Position numbers and translations under genes: made by a program. This document shows, piece by piece, positions 17,864-27,027 of a DNA stretch of 64,000 bases; position 1 is the first letter of the stretch, and every line of letters starts with the position of its first letter. The notes below the pieces were generated by a model that was not told where the DNA came from, made no database searches, and saw nothing but the letters and a program-made list of their open reading frames with translations. The stretch covers positions 1-64,000 of the forward strand of contig NZ_JAUYOJ010000126.1 of NCBI RefSeq assembly GCF_030697925.1. The letters run 5' to 3'. This DNA comes from Phenylobacterium sp. (GTDB lineage Bacteria; Pseudomonadota; Alphaproteobacteria; Caulobacterales; Caulobacteraceae).

Positions 17864-19518
17864 CTAAAACCCGAGCCTCTCGCGCTGATCCGCCCAGGCG
17901 AGGGGCACACCCTGCTGCATCAGCTGTTGACCGGTCAGGCCTGCCGGCTGGCGGCCCTCAAGCATCGATCGCTGGATGTCCGGCGCGAGGAACGCCAGCC
18001 CCGCCATCTTGCGCAGGTAGGACTCCGGCAAGCTGCGAGCCCTGCGCCACTGCTCAGCCGACATCGACGGCGCCGCATCACTCGCCGCTAAGGCGGCGTG
18101 CGCCTGGGCCAAAGCCTTCAGAAGCTGCCGGTCGGGCGCAGCTCGCGCGGTCGCGGCCTGGCCGTCCGGCCGCACCATCCACGTGCGTCCCCCGCGAAAC
18201 ACCGGCCGCACCGGGACCATAAGCTGCAAAGTGTGTGCGTTGCGTGTGTCGGATGCGAGCTGATCACCGGCCACCACACGCGACTGCAGCTGGCTCATCG
18301 CCGCCTTGCCGCCGCTCTGCAGGAGAACCGTGCGGTCGAGACTAAGGCGCAGGCCATGAGCTTCGACATCGATGCGCCTAAGGATCGGCAGCAAGTCAGG
18401 CCAGTCAGCGTCGGGATTGGCGCTCAGGCCACGCAGACGTTCCAGCACCAGGGCTTCAAATGCCCCAGCCGACAGGCGGCCGATGACCTCGGGGCCCGAT
18501 TTGATCGCCCGCTGCAGCGGGACCGAGACATAATAAGCATGACGCTTGCCGCTCTTGCTGTAGGCGAAGGTCGGCCCCATCCGCTGGCCCTCGGCGTCGA
18601 AGATGCGGCCCTGCAGCGGAAGCGTGGCCGCCGCGGTCGGACGAGCCCGGCGCACGCGAGCGTTGGCTGTGAGCTGAGTTTGCACGGCTTCGAAGAGGTC
18701 GCGCTCGACGATGGCCTGATGCGCGCCAGCGTAGCGCTCCTCCCCGTGCACGATCTGACCGACATAGACGCGGCTTCGCAGCAGATGGAACAACGACCCG
18801 GTGTTGAACGCAACGCCGCCCATATGCCGGCCGCTGCGGGTGGTCCAGATCTTGGACCGCTGCCCGTCGCGGGCGAGTTCATCCCGAACCGCATTGACCG
18901 ATTTTAGGCGCAGGTAGCGGCGGAAGATGTCGCGGACCTGCTCGGCTTCGGCCGAATTGACCACCAGCGCCCGCGAGGTCTGATCCTTGGGGATGTCGTA
19001 GCCTAAGGGCGGCACGCCGCCCATCCACATGCCCTTCCTCTTGGAAGCGGCGATCTTGTCGCGGATCCGCTCGCCGGTGACCTCTCGCTCGAACTGAGCG
19101 AACGATAGCAGCACGTTGAGGGTGAGACGCCCCATGCTGGTGGTGGTGTTGAAGGCCTGGGTGACCGAAACGAACGACACACCCTTGCGATCGAAGACGT
19201 CGATGATCCGGGCGAAGTCGGTCAGCGAGCGGGTGAGCCGATCGACTTTGTAGACGACCACGCAATCGATCAGGCCGCGCTCTATGTCGGCCAACAGCCG
19301 CTGCAGCGCCGGACGCTCCATGGTGCCGCCGGAGATACCGCCGTCATCGTATGCCGCCGGCCTGCACGTCCAGCCTTCGCCCGCTTGCGACTTGATGTAG
19401 GCCTCGCAGGCTTCTCGCTGGGCATGCAGACTGTTGAAGGCCTGCTCCAGCCCCTCTTCGCTGCTCTTGCGGGTGTAGACGGCGCATCGTACCCCCGGCG
19501 TTGTGGCGAGCCTCGCCA

Positions 19519-19519
<1 letters not shown>
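17864..19519 (-). CDS. Large serine recombinase (site-specific integrase/resolvase family)
   Basis: A 551-residue recombinase. The resolvase catalytic domain is N-terminal: VRCAVYTRKSSEEGLEQAFNSLHAQ with the nucleophilic serine at about 19, and VYKVDRLTRSLTDFARIIDVFDRKGVSFVSVTQAFNTTTSMGRLTLN. The PF07508 Recombinase domain follows at about 165-290 (GGVPPLGYDI, LRSRVYVGQIVHGEERYAG). The C-terminal part is DNA-binding. Such proteins drive directional integration/excision of phages and islands. Its start overlaps the stop of a DUF2924-like fragment (ATGA), the usual gene pair in alphaproteobacteria. It is the only recombinase seen here. Confidence 0.93.
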
Positions 19520-19815
<296 letters not shown>

Positions 19816-19962
19816 TTGCGGGCGGCAATTTGAGGCGGAAGCGCTGTCACGCGAGGAGGCTCAACGTCTCCGAGAAAATCGGCAAGCCACGTCACCCGTC
19901 CACTGCCCCGACTGCCATCGCACTGACATTCGCGAGGGATGGGAATAGCAGCAACTCCTGCC

Positions 19963-20667
19963 CTACTTGCCGGGCCTTCGCGGGGCCTTGGCTCGGGTCT
20001 TGGATCGTGGCCTCGCGGTCAGCGCCTTCTTTGGCGCCGGCTTTTTCGCAACCCGCGGCTTCACACGAACAGGCGCCGGCTTCTTCGGCTTGGCGGGTGC
20101 TGCACTGGCCTTTACCCGCGGCCTTGCGACGTGCTTTGCGGAAGCCGCGCCGACAGCTGGCGCGGCGTTCTTGACGCCCGCCCTCGCGTTGCGGACTGCC
20201 TGAACAACGTCGCGGAGGCCCTCCACGATGTTTTCGTAGGCATCCCCGCGGGGTACCCATTGGGCGACCGGCTTGGCGTCTCTTGGAAGCAGCTTGTAGT
20301 GAGCCATCCGAGTGTGCCGCCATTGGCACTGCTTGATCAGCGCAACGACCACATGGACCTTTCCACGCTTAGCCTTGCGAAGCGCTTGGCCGTACTCCCT
20401 CTCGAAGCAGTAGGTTGAGTGGAGATAGTCGGGACTCGCCAACGCGACAAAAACGTCCGCCGTTCGTAGGGCGCGCCGAATGTCGGGATCGATTTCGGCG
20501 CCGGCGATCATGTCGCCATCAAACCAAAATCGAACGCCTTCCCTCTTGAGCTGAGCGCAATGAATGTCGAATTGCTCCCGCGCCTTGGCGTCCTTGTGAC
20601 AATAGGAAACGAATACAAGGACTTCGTCAGTGGCAATGGTTTTTGGCACGTTTGCCTCGCCGATCAT
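19963..20667 (-). CDS. TIR-domain protein with histone H1-like basic tail
   Basis: A 234-residue protein. Residues 15-140 are a TIR domain: VLVFVSYCHKDAKAREQFD, FWFDGDMIAGAEID, ADVFVALASPDYLHSTYCFE. Glu91 sits where TIR NADases have their catalytic glutamate, so enzymatic activity is plausible. Residues about 150-234 are a low-complexity Lys/Ala/Pro/Arg tail (VKASAAPAKPKKPAPVRVKP) like histone H1 or HC1/HC2. It lies in a recombinase-linked island. A GTG at codon 7 is an alternative start. TIR proteins in such islands often serve antiphage defence; that role is inferred. Confidence 0.85.
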   Translation of the reverse strand: MIGEANVPKTIATDEVLVFVSYCHKDAKAREQFDIHCAQLKREGVRFWFDGDMIAGAEIDPDIRRALRTADVFVALASPDYLHSTYCFEREYGQALRKAKRGKVHVVVALIKQCQWRHTRMAHYKLLPRDAKPVAQWVPRGDAYENIVEGLRDVVQAVRNARAGVKNAAPAVGAASAKHVARPRVKASAAPAKPKKPAPVRVKPRVAKKPAPKKALTARPRSKTRAKAPRRPGK

Positions 20668-20867
20668 CCTTACTGTCAGCTGGGTCGCCCTTGGGCGCCC
20701 GGACGCAGGTCGTCAAAAATCGACGAGTGTGAGATCCTCGAAGGAGCACGTTGAGTCGCGATGTCAGTCAACCTTAAGCGACATTGACGCGGAGTAGGTC
20801 ACGGGCGTTGGAATTGCGCCGCGTGTAAGAGCGGGAGGGGTCGAAGACATGCTCCGACCCCGACCAG

Positions 20868-21074
20868 TCAGCACGCTATGGCGATATCGCCATCGTTGCA
20901 GAAGATGACCGCCTGATCGCCGGAGATCACCATATGAAAGCCGCGACGCTGAACCTCGGCCTTCAACGCGAACACCGAGGCGAAGCGCTCGACCCACGCG
21001 AGGCTGCGGCGGACGATGCCGCCATTGCGGGCTTGTTGAGAATTGAAGATATCTTCTATAAAACTGTTAGACAT
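20868..21074 (-). CDS. Small conserved-looking protein of unknown function
   Basis: A 68-residue ORF, MSNSFIEDIFNSQQARNGGI then VRRSLAWVERFASVFALKAEVQRRGFHMVISGDQAVIFCNDGDIAIAC. A clear aggaat ribosome-binding site and an AT-rich upstream region support expression. The alternating helix and strand pattern looks folded. I have the impression of similar short ORFs in other Caulobacterales and rhizobia, but cannot name a family. Confidence 0.65.
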   Translation of the reverse strand: MSNSFIEDIFNSQQARNGGIVRRSLAWVERFASVFALKAEVQRRGFHMVISGDQAVIFCNDGDIAIAC

Positions 21075-21308
21075 TGATTGTTATTCCTGTTCATGTTTAC
21101 ATAATTACCTCGACGGTTGACGCGAGCGTTTCACGTGAAGTTAGGTCGGAGACAATCTCCAACCTCAATCTATACTATCACTTTACTTCACCACAGTCAA
21201 GCTTTTTCGCGTAAAGGCTGCCGCTGAGTCGCTGGCGATGCTGGCCCGGCCCGAAACACCCGGGGCGACGCGAGGCCATCCCTTGGCGACGGCGAGACGA
21301 GGAAGACG

Positions 21309-22307
21309 ATGGCGTTCAGCACGCAGGCGGGGTTCATCAATCCCAACGACCAAAGGGTTCTCGGCCCCACCGGCCTCCCCGGCACCGACCACGGCCAACA
21401 GATCTATGTGCTGCAATGCCAGCGCTGCGCCCAGGTGTACGGGGCGAACGGCAGCGACATCGCCATCCGCCGCTGCCCGTCCTGTGACGGCGGCAGACCC
21501 GGTTTCGAGATCACCGCTGCGAGCGTGATCGCCGCCCCCAGGGCCGCCGAAACCAAGCGATCGCGGAATCCCAACTGGACCCGCGACGAGTTGATCCTCG
21601 CCCTCGACCTCTACTTCGACAACCCGATGGCCGACGAGCACAGCGCCGTGGTCGGCGAGCTGTCGGTGTTGCTCAATCGGCTTTGGCCGGCGACGGAGCT
21701 GGATCGCAAGACCCTGCGCAACCCGGCCGGCGTTTCGATGAAACTCGGCAACTTCCAAGGCCTCGACCCGGAATACCTGGCGAGTGGCCGCAAGGGTCTG
21801 CCGCACGGCGGCCGGCTCGAGAAGCAGATTTGGACGGAGTTCGAAGCCGATCGACCGCACTTAAAGGCTGTCGCCGGCGCCATTCGGCGGGTGCTGGAGC
21901 GAGCGCCCGAGATCGCCGCCCTGGCCGACTCAAGCGCCGACGCCGAAGCCGCCGAGGGCGCCGTGCTGACGCGGCTGCACCACTATCGGGAACGCGACCG
22001 CGATCTGCCGAACAAGCGCAAGGCGCAAGCGCTCGCGCAGCACGGCCGGCTGACCTGCGAGGCCTGCGATTTTGATTTCGCCGCCGCCTATGGCGAACGG
22101 GGCGTGGGCTTTATCGAGGTGCATCACACTAAGCCCTTGGAGACGCTGCAGCCCGGCGCGCGCACCAAGCTGAGCGAGCTCGCCGTGCTCTGCGCCAACT
22201 GCCATCGCATGGTTCACGCCAAGCGGCCGTGGCTGACGATGGAGGAGCTCAAGGCGCTGGTGGCGGCCCGGACCGCGGCGCCCGAACCTAGCTCTGATTT
22301 CGCATAA
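21309..22307 (+). CDS. HNH endonuclease, McrA-like
   Basis: A 332-residue putative nuclease. The N terminus has a zinc-ribbon motif (LQCQRCAQVYG and RRCPSCDGG). A central helical domain begins NPNWTRDELILALDLYF and continues VVGELSVLLNRL, a layout seen in McrA/ScoMcrA-type modification-dependent endonucleases. The C-terminal HNH core is CEACDFDFAAAYGERGVGFIEVHHTKPL followed by LAVLCANCHRMVH, with metal-binding cysteines and histidines intact. A gaggaag ribosome-binding site supports the ATG. With the TIR gene and recombinase beside it, a defence (type IV restriction-like) role is inferred. Confidence 0.85.
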   Translation: MAFSTQAGFINPNDQRVLGPTGLPGTDHGQQIYVLQCQRCAQVYGANGSDIAIRRCPSCDGGRPGFEITAASVIAAPRAAETKRSRNPNWTRDELILALDLYFDNPMADEHSAVVGELSVLLNRLWPATELDRKTLRNPAGVSMKLGNFQGLDPEYLASGRKGLPHGGRLEKQIWTEFEADRPHLKAVAGAIRRVLERAPEIAALADSSADAEAAEGAVLTRLHHYRERDRDLPNKRKAQALAQHGRLTCEACDFDFAAAYGERGVGFIEVHHTKPLETLQPGARTKLSELAVLCANCHRMVHAKRPWLTMEELKALVAARTAAPEPSSDFA

Positions 22308-22322
22308 CGCTAGATGGCTGAT

Positions 22323-22471
22323 GCGGTGATGTCAGGTTAGCGCCACAATTGCATTTCGGCTCCGACGCCGACGCGCAGAATTTTCAGCACCCACACAGCG
22401 ACCCCGGCAGGCCGCGAGTGGCCTAATAATCGTTTGCGTGGCCAATTGTGCGGCTAACCTGACAGCACCGC
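22323..22471. mobile_element. 149-bp MITE-like element with 29-bp terminal inverted repeats
   Basis: The left end is gcggtgatgtcaggttagcg then ccacaattg. The right end is its inverse, matching 26 of 29 positions. No transposase is present between them. A 13-bp copy of the right tip recurs at 50438-50450. No clear target duplication is seen. Confidence 0.75.
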
Positions 22472-22707
22472 GGCCGGCTTCGCCTTCCACGGTTTCTGCC
22501 AGTCCCGGCGCACTCCCACGTGCGTGTGCCGGGATTGCACAGCAACTGAGCTGGCCGGCGACCCCGACGGCTCAATACCAGCCAATTGGCCTTTCACGTG
22601 CCGCAGATCGTCTCGACCGGAGCGCGTCAGCGCACTCTTCGCTGCCTCGTGTTCAGGGCGACCGGCGCAAGGCGGTGTTGGGATTGGCGCGCTGATACGT
22701 TGCCGCT
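22472..22707. other. Intergenic DNA with a hairpin, no recognised gene
   Basis: An imperfect 11-bp stem (tcccggcgcac/gtgtgccggga, 22503-22534) is the only structure I see. It has no T tract. Short ORFs on both strands here are not recognisable. Confidence 0.4.
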
Positions 22708-23478
22708 CTAGAAGTTGACGCGGCGGGTCAACGCGCCGTCGACCACCAGATTGACGCCCGTGGTGAAGGCCGAACGGGGACTCGCCAGAAAGACCGTCGC
22801 CGCTGCGATCTCCTCCGCGGTCGCCATGCGGCCGGTCGGATTGCGCTTCAGGGTCTGCTCGAACAGCGCCGGATGGTCCGATCTGACCTGGGCCCACACA
22901 CCCCCTTCGAAGAACACCGTACCGGGCGACACGACGTTGCATCTCACCCCCTTGGCGGCGCCTTCCCGGGCGATCCCCTTGGCGAAATGCACGAGCGCCG
23001 CCTTCAGAGCGCCGTAGGCGCTCGGCGCCTCGGTCTCCGCCGCCGCTGTGGATCCGATCAGGAGGAATGCCGCGTCGCCGCAGGCCCCGGCGGCGGTTTC
23101 CAGATGCGGCCGCGCCGCCTCGAAGGTGCGCACCGCGCCAAGCGTATCGACCTCGAAGAGGCTCCGCCACGCGGCCTCGCCATTGCCCTGGACCATGGCG
23201 CTCGCGTTGCAGACGACGACATCGACGCCGCCCAGCGCCGCGGCGGCGGCCTCGACGAAGGCCTTCAAGGCGGCCCCATCGGCGATATCCACCGCCCGAC
23301 CCCACGCCCGGACGCCCTTGGCCAGCAGCGCGGTGACCGCCTCGGCCACCTGTTCCGGGTTCCGCGCGCAGATCGCCACGTCGGCGCCCTCATCCGCGAA
23401 GGCCTCCGCGATGGCGCGACCGATGCCGCGGGAGGCGCCGGTAACGATCACCGCCTTGCCCTTCAACTGCAGATCCAC
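22708..23478 (-). CDS. Short-chain dehydrogenase/reductase (SDR)
   Basis: A 256-residue classical SDR. The cofactor motif is VTGASRGIGRAIAEAF (TGxxxGIG, residues about 12-20). The NAG-like motif reads VVCNASAM rather than NNAG. The active-site Ser is in LIGSTAAAE and the catalytic Tyr/Lys are in SAYGALKAAL. The segment CNVVSPGTVFFEGGVW near 180 is the PG motif region. The enzyme oxidises or reduces an unknown alcohol/ketone with NAD(P). It lies 158 bp after the YeiH-like gene on the same strand and could be the last gene of that operon. Confidence 0.9.
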   Translation of the reverse strand: MDLQLKGKAVIVTGASRGIGRAIAEAFADEGADVAICARNPEQVAEAVTALLAKGVRAWGRAVDIADGAALKAFVEAAAAALGGVDVVVCNASAMVQGNGEAAWRSLFEVDTLGAVRTFEAARPHLETAAGACGDAAFLLIGSTAAAETEAPSAYGALKAALVHFAKGIAREGAAKGVRCNVVSPGTVFFEGGVWAQVRSDHPALFEQTLKRNPTGRMATAEEIAAATVFLASPRSAFTTGVNLVVDGALTRRVNF

Positions 23479-23636
23479 TGGCCGACTCCTTCCGTGCGAG
23501 TTCTGGCAGCTCCGGTCACCCTCGACTGCAGATATGCCTCCGGACAGGGGGCGAACGATTGCGCGTTGGTGAGGCGGCCGTGGAGGCCGACGGGATGGTC
23601 GCTCATAGGACGATCAAGGCCCCGGGACGCATTGCG

Positions 23637-24719
23637 CTAGGTCAGCCATTCGACGCCCACCAACACCAGGCCGGCGATCCACACGGTTTCCAGAACGATG
23701 GCGGCGACAGGACGCCAGCCAGCCTGGAGGACCGCCTTGAAGGACGTCTTAATCCCCAGCGCGGAGATCGCCACCACCAGGCACCAGCGCGACGCCTCGC
23801 CGGCGAGATCGCTCGCTGCCTTCGGCAGGACGCCAAGACTGTTGAGCGCCACCAGCAGCGCGAACCCAATGAGGAACCCCGGCAAGGGCGCCGCGGTCGG
23901 GCCACCGACGCGACGACGCGCCATGACGGCGGCGATCGCAAAGACGACCGGGAGCAGCAGCGCCACGCGCAGAAGCTTCACATAGGTCGCCGTGTCGCCC
24001 GTGACCTGGGAGACCATATATCCGGCGCCCACGACCTGGGCGACGTCATGGATGGTGCCGCCGAGGAAGAGCCCGGCGCGAACCTCGCCGAGCCCCAGTG
24101 CGCTGACCAGGACCGGGTAGACGATCATGGCCACCGTCGACAGCGTGGTCACCACGACGACCACGAGGATGACGTCGCGCTCGCTCTCCTTGGTTTTTGG
24201 CAGAATCGAAGCAATGGCGAGCGCCGCCGACGCCCCGCAGATGCCGACCGACCCCCCGGACAGAAGACCGAAGGACGGGCCCAGGCGAAGGAGCCTGCCC
24301 AGCACGAGACCCAGGCCCAGCGTCGTCGTCACACCAACCACCACCATCACGATGGGGGTCCAGCCGAGGCTCATGATCTGTTCGATGGTGATCCGCGCGC
24401 CGAGCAGGGCCACCCCCGTGCGGAGCACCGTCCTGGAGGCAAACTCCACGCCTCGGATGCAGCGGCCCTCCTCGTGCAGGAAGTGGAACGCCATCCCGAA
24501 GGTCAGGGCGAACAGCATCACCGGCGCGCCGTAGTGCTGCGACAGCCAAACCGCGGCGATGGCGATGACGCTCGCGACGAGGAGGCCCGGGTAAGCCGCC
24601 AGGAACAGGGCGACGACCCGGTTCCCCGGAGGTCGGGTGGGAGGCAGTCCCTCCATACTGTCCCAAGTCGTGGCCAGATGCGCGGCCTCGGCATCGGTCT
24701 TGAGCCAGCTTGGGTCCAT
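23637..24719 (-). CDS. YeiH-family (UPF0324) membrane transporter, putative sulfate exporter family
   Basis: I take the ATG giving MDPSWLKTDAEAAHL, 4 bp after the upstream stop; the product is then 360 residues. About ten hydrophobic helices are visible. Family landmarks are EFASRTVLRTGVALLGARIT, SVGICGASAALAIA and GLFLGGTIHDVAQVVGAGY. The family is commonly labelled putative sulfate exporter, although direct evidence is thin. Being the next gene after a BisC-like S-oxide reductase, sulfite/sulfate or small-organosulfur export is a reasonable inference. Confidence 0.85.
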   Translation of the reverse strand: MDPSWLKTDAEAAHLATTWDSMEGLPPTRPPGNRVVALFLAAYPGLLVASVIAIAAVWLSQHYGAPVMLFALTFGMAFHFLHEEGRCIRGVEFASRTVLRTGVALLGARITIEQIMSLGWTPIVMVVVGVTTTLGLGLVLGRLLRLGPSFGLLSGGSVGICGASAALAIASILPKTKESERDVILVVVVVTTLSTVAMIVYPVLVSALGLGEVRAGLFLGGTIHDVAQVVGAGYMVSQVTGDTATYVKLLRVALLLPVVFAIAAVMARRRVGGPTAAPLPGFLIGFALLVALNSLGVLPKAASDLAGEASRWCLVVAISALGIKTSFKAVLQAGWRPVAAIVLETVWIAGLVLVGVEWLT

Positions 24720-24723
24720 GCGG

Positions 24724-27027
24724 TCAGTCCTGGATCTCGATCTGGGGCGACTCATAGGCTGCAATTGGCGGCGCAACGCCGTCGAAGCGGCGCACATCCG
24801 CCAGGCAGGTCTGCGCGGAGCATCCCTGCGCGAATGAGGATGTGCCGCGATCCAAGGTCAGGCTGTTCGGGTTGGCGTTGCGGTCCAAGCCGTCGGGCGC
24901 CGGGTCGTACCATCCGCCCGTGGCGAGGCGGATGACCCCCGTCATGATGTCATCGCTGACGATCGCGCCGGCCAGGCAGCGCCCGCGATCGTTGAACACT
25001 TCCACCAGGTCGCCGTCGGCGATCCCACGCGCCGCCGCGTCCGCCGGATTGAGGTAGATCGGCTCCCGCCCCGCCACCTTGCCGGCGCGGCTGTAGGGGC
25101 TGTGATCGAGTTGGCTGTGGAGCCGCCGCCTAGGCTGGTCCGACAGCAGGTGCAGGGGGTAGGCCTTTGCCTTCTCGTGCCCGAGCCACTCGAAAGGCTC
25201 TAGCCAGACCGGGTGACCCGGACAATCCGGCAGGCCGAAGCCGGCGATCGTTTCGGAATAAATCTCGATCTTGCCTGAGGGAGTCCGCAAGCGGTTGCCA
25301 TCGGGGTCGGTGCGGAACGCCTCGTGCATGACGATGGGTCGGTCGTGACCGGCGAGGTCTACAACCCCTTGCGCCCAGAAGGCGTCGAAGTCGGGCAGGT
25401 CGATCCCGACCGCCCGAGCCCGCGGAAGGTTCTCAGCGTAGATGCGCCGCAGCCAGCCTGGCGCGTCCAGGCCCTCCGTGAAGCTGTCCGCTACGCCAAG
25501 CCTCGCAGCCAGGTCGGCGAATATCCGATAGTCGTCGCGCGCCTCCCCGAAGGGCTCGACCGCCTTGCGCATAGCCAGGATGTAGCCCTCGCGGCCCGCG
25601 AAGCCGATATCGTCGCGTTCCAACGAGGTTGTCGCCGGCAGAACGATGTCGGCGAAGCGCGCCGTCGGCGTCCAGTACTGCTCGTGGACCACAATCGTCT
25701 CGGGCCGCGACCAGGCGTCGGTCAGCCGGTTCAGATCCTGGTGGTGGTGGAATGGATTGCCGCCAGCCCAGTACACGAGCCGGATCTCGGGGTAGCGATA
25801 CACCCCGCCCTGGTAGGTGAAACTCTCGCCTGGCTTCAGCAGCATGTCCGCGATCCGCGCGACAGGGATGAAGTCGGGGATGGGGTTCTGACCTTGCGGG
25901 AACACCGGGCCGGGCATGTGGACATGTGAGCTGCCCATGGTGTTGGCGGCGCCGTAGCCCAGCCCGTAGCCGCCGCCAGGCAGGCCCACCTGGCCCACCA
26001 TGCTGGACAGGGCGACCAGCATCCAGAACGGCTGTTCGCCGTGTGCCGCGCGCTGCAGGGCCCAGGCGGCGTTGATCATCGTCCGCGCGGACAGCATCTC
26101 CCGCGCCAGGCACCCGATGCGGTCGGCCGGAACGCCGGTGATCTCCGCGGCCCACTCGGGGGTCTTCGGGACGCCATCGGTATCGCCGAGCAGATACGGC
26201 AGGAAGCGATCGAAGCCCGCGGTGCAGCGGTCGATGAAACCGCGATCGAACCGGTTGTCCTGCTGGATCGCGTAAGCGAGCCCGAGCATCAGGGCCGTGT
26301 CGGTGTTCGGGCGGATGGGAATCCATTCCACCTCGCCACCGGTGACCAGGTTGTCCCGCACGGGGCTGATGTTAACGAAGCGAACGCCCGCCCTGGCCAT
26401 GCGCTGAAGGCCCTCCGCCAGCCGATGCCGTCCGGGGCCGCCAGGCGACACCTGGCCGTTCTTCACCGGAACGCCGCCGAAGCCCACGAAGAGCTCGGTA
26501 TGCTCGGCCAGGACGCTCCAGGAGGTATGCGAGGCGTTGGACTCGTCCATCGAGGCGGCGATGTACGGCATCAGGGCCCGCCCGGCGCCGAGGCTATAGG
26601 TGTCCACGTGCCGGACGTACCCGCCCCACTGGTTGAGGAAGCGATGCACCTGGCTCTGCGCATGGTGAAACCGCCCGGCGCTGGACCACCCATAGGAACC
26701 GCCAAAGACCGCGGTGTTCCCGAACGCCGCCCGCACACGCCGCAGTTCCGCCGCGACAAGATCCAGAGCGACGTCCCAGTCGACTTCGACGAAGGCTTCG
26801 CAACCGCGGGTCCGCGGCGCGGCGCCTGGGCCCTGCTCAAGCCAGCTGCGCCGCACGGCCGGACGGGTGACCCGCAGGCGCTGGACCTCGGGCTCGAGTT
26901 GATCCAGGCCGATCGGCGACGGGTCGGGGTCGAGGCTCCAGGGATGCAGGGTCGGTCGCTGGCCGCGAGCCCCCGCCTCAACTTCGTAGAGGCCCCAGTG
27001 CGCGGCCGAATAGGTGCGCGCGCTCAT
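24724..27027 (-). CDS. Molybdopterin-dependent oxidoreductase, BisC/TorA-like (S- or N-oxide reductase)
   Basis: The true start is the ATG overlapping the esterase stop (ATGA), giving 767 residues that begin MSARTYSAAHWGLYEVEA. This is the DMSO-reductase family without an N-terminal FeS cluster. The molybdenum-ligating serine is probably in GGSYGWSSAGRFHHAQSQ (about residue 120). Other landmarks are GGNPFHHHQDLNRL, TSLERDDIGFAG and the C-terminal RATGGWYDP-type loop with SFAQGCSAQTC. No Tat signal is visible, so it is likely cytoplasmic like BisC. It should reduce an S- or N-oxide, or run in reverse; the substrate is unknown. Confidence 0.88.
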   Translation of the reverse strand: MSARTYSAAHWGLYEVEAGARGQRPTLHPWSLDPDPSPIGLDQLEPEVQRLRVTRPAVRRSWLEQGPGAAPRTRGCEAFVEVDWDVALDLVAAELRRVRAAFGNTAVFGGSYGWSSAGRFHHAQSQVHRFLNQWGGYVRHVDTYSLGAGRALMPYIAASMDESNASHTSWSVLAEHTELFVGFGGVPVKNGQVSPGGPGRHRLAEGLQRMARAGVRFVNISPVRDNLVTGGEVEWIPIRPNTDTALMLGLAYAIQQDNRFDRGFIDRCTAGFDRFLPYLLGDTDGVPKTPEWAAEITGVPADRIGCLAREMLSARTMINAAWALQRAAHGEQPFWMLVALSSMVGQVGLPGGGYGLGYGAANTMGSSHVHMPGPVFPQGQNPIPDFIPVARIADMLLKPGESFTYQGGVYRYPEIRLVYWAGGNPFHHHQDLNRLTDAWSRPETIVVHEQYWTPTARFADIVLPATTSLERDDIGFAGREGYILAMRKAVEPFGEARDDYRIFADLAARLGVADSFTEGLDAPGWLRRIYAENLPRARAVGIDLPDFDAFWAQGVVDLAGHDRPIVMHEAFRTDPDGNRLRTPSGKIEIYSETIAGFGLPDCPGHPVWLEPFEWLGHEKAKAYPLHLLSDQPRRRLHSQLDHSPYSRAGKVAGREPIYLNPADAAARGIADGDLVEVFNDRGRCLAGAIVSDDIMTGVIRLATGGWYDPAPDGLDRNANPNSLTLDRGTSSFAQGCSAQTCLADVRRFDGVAPPIAAYESPQIEIQD

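Noticed and set aside
20764-20997. 77-codon minus-strand ORF upstream of the TIR gene
   Set aside because: Overlaps the better-supported small ORF at 20868-21074 in another frame and lacks a ribosome-binding site.
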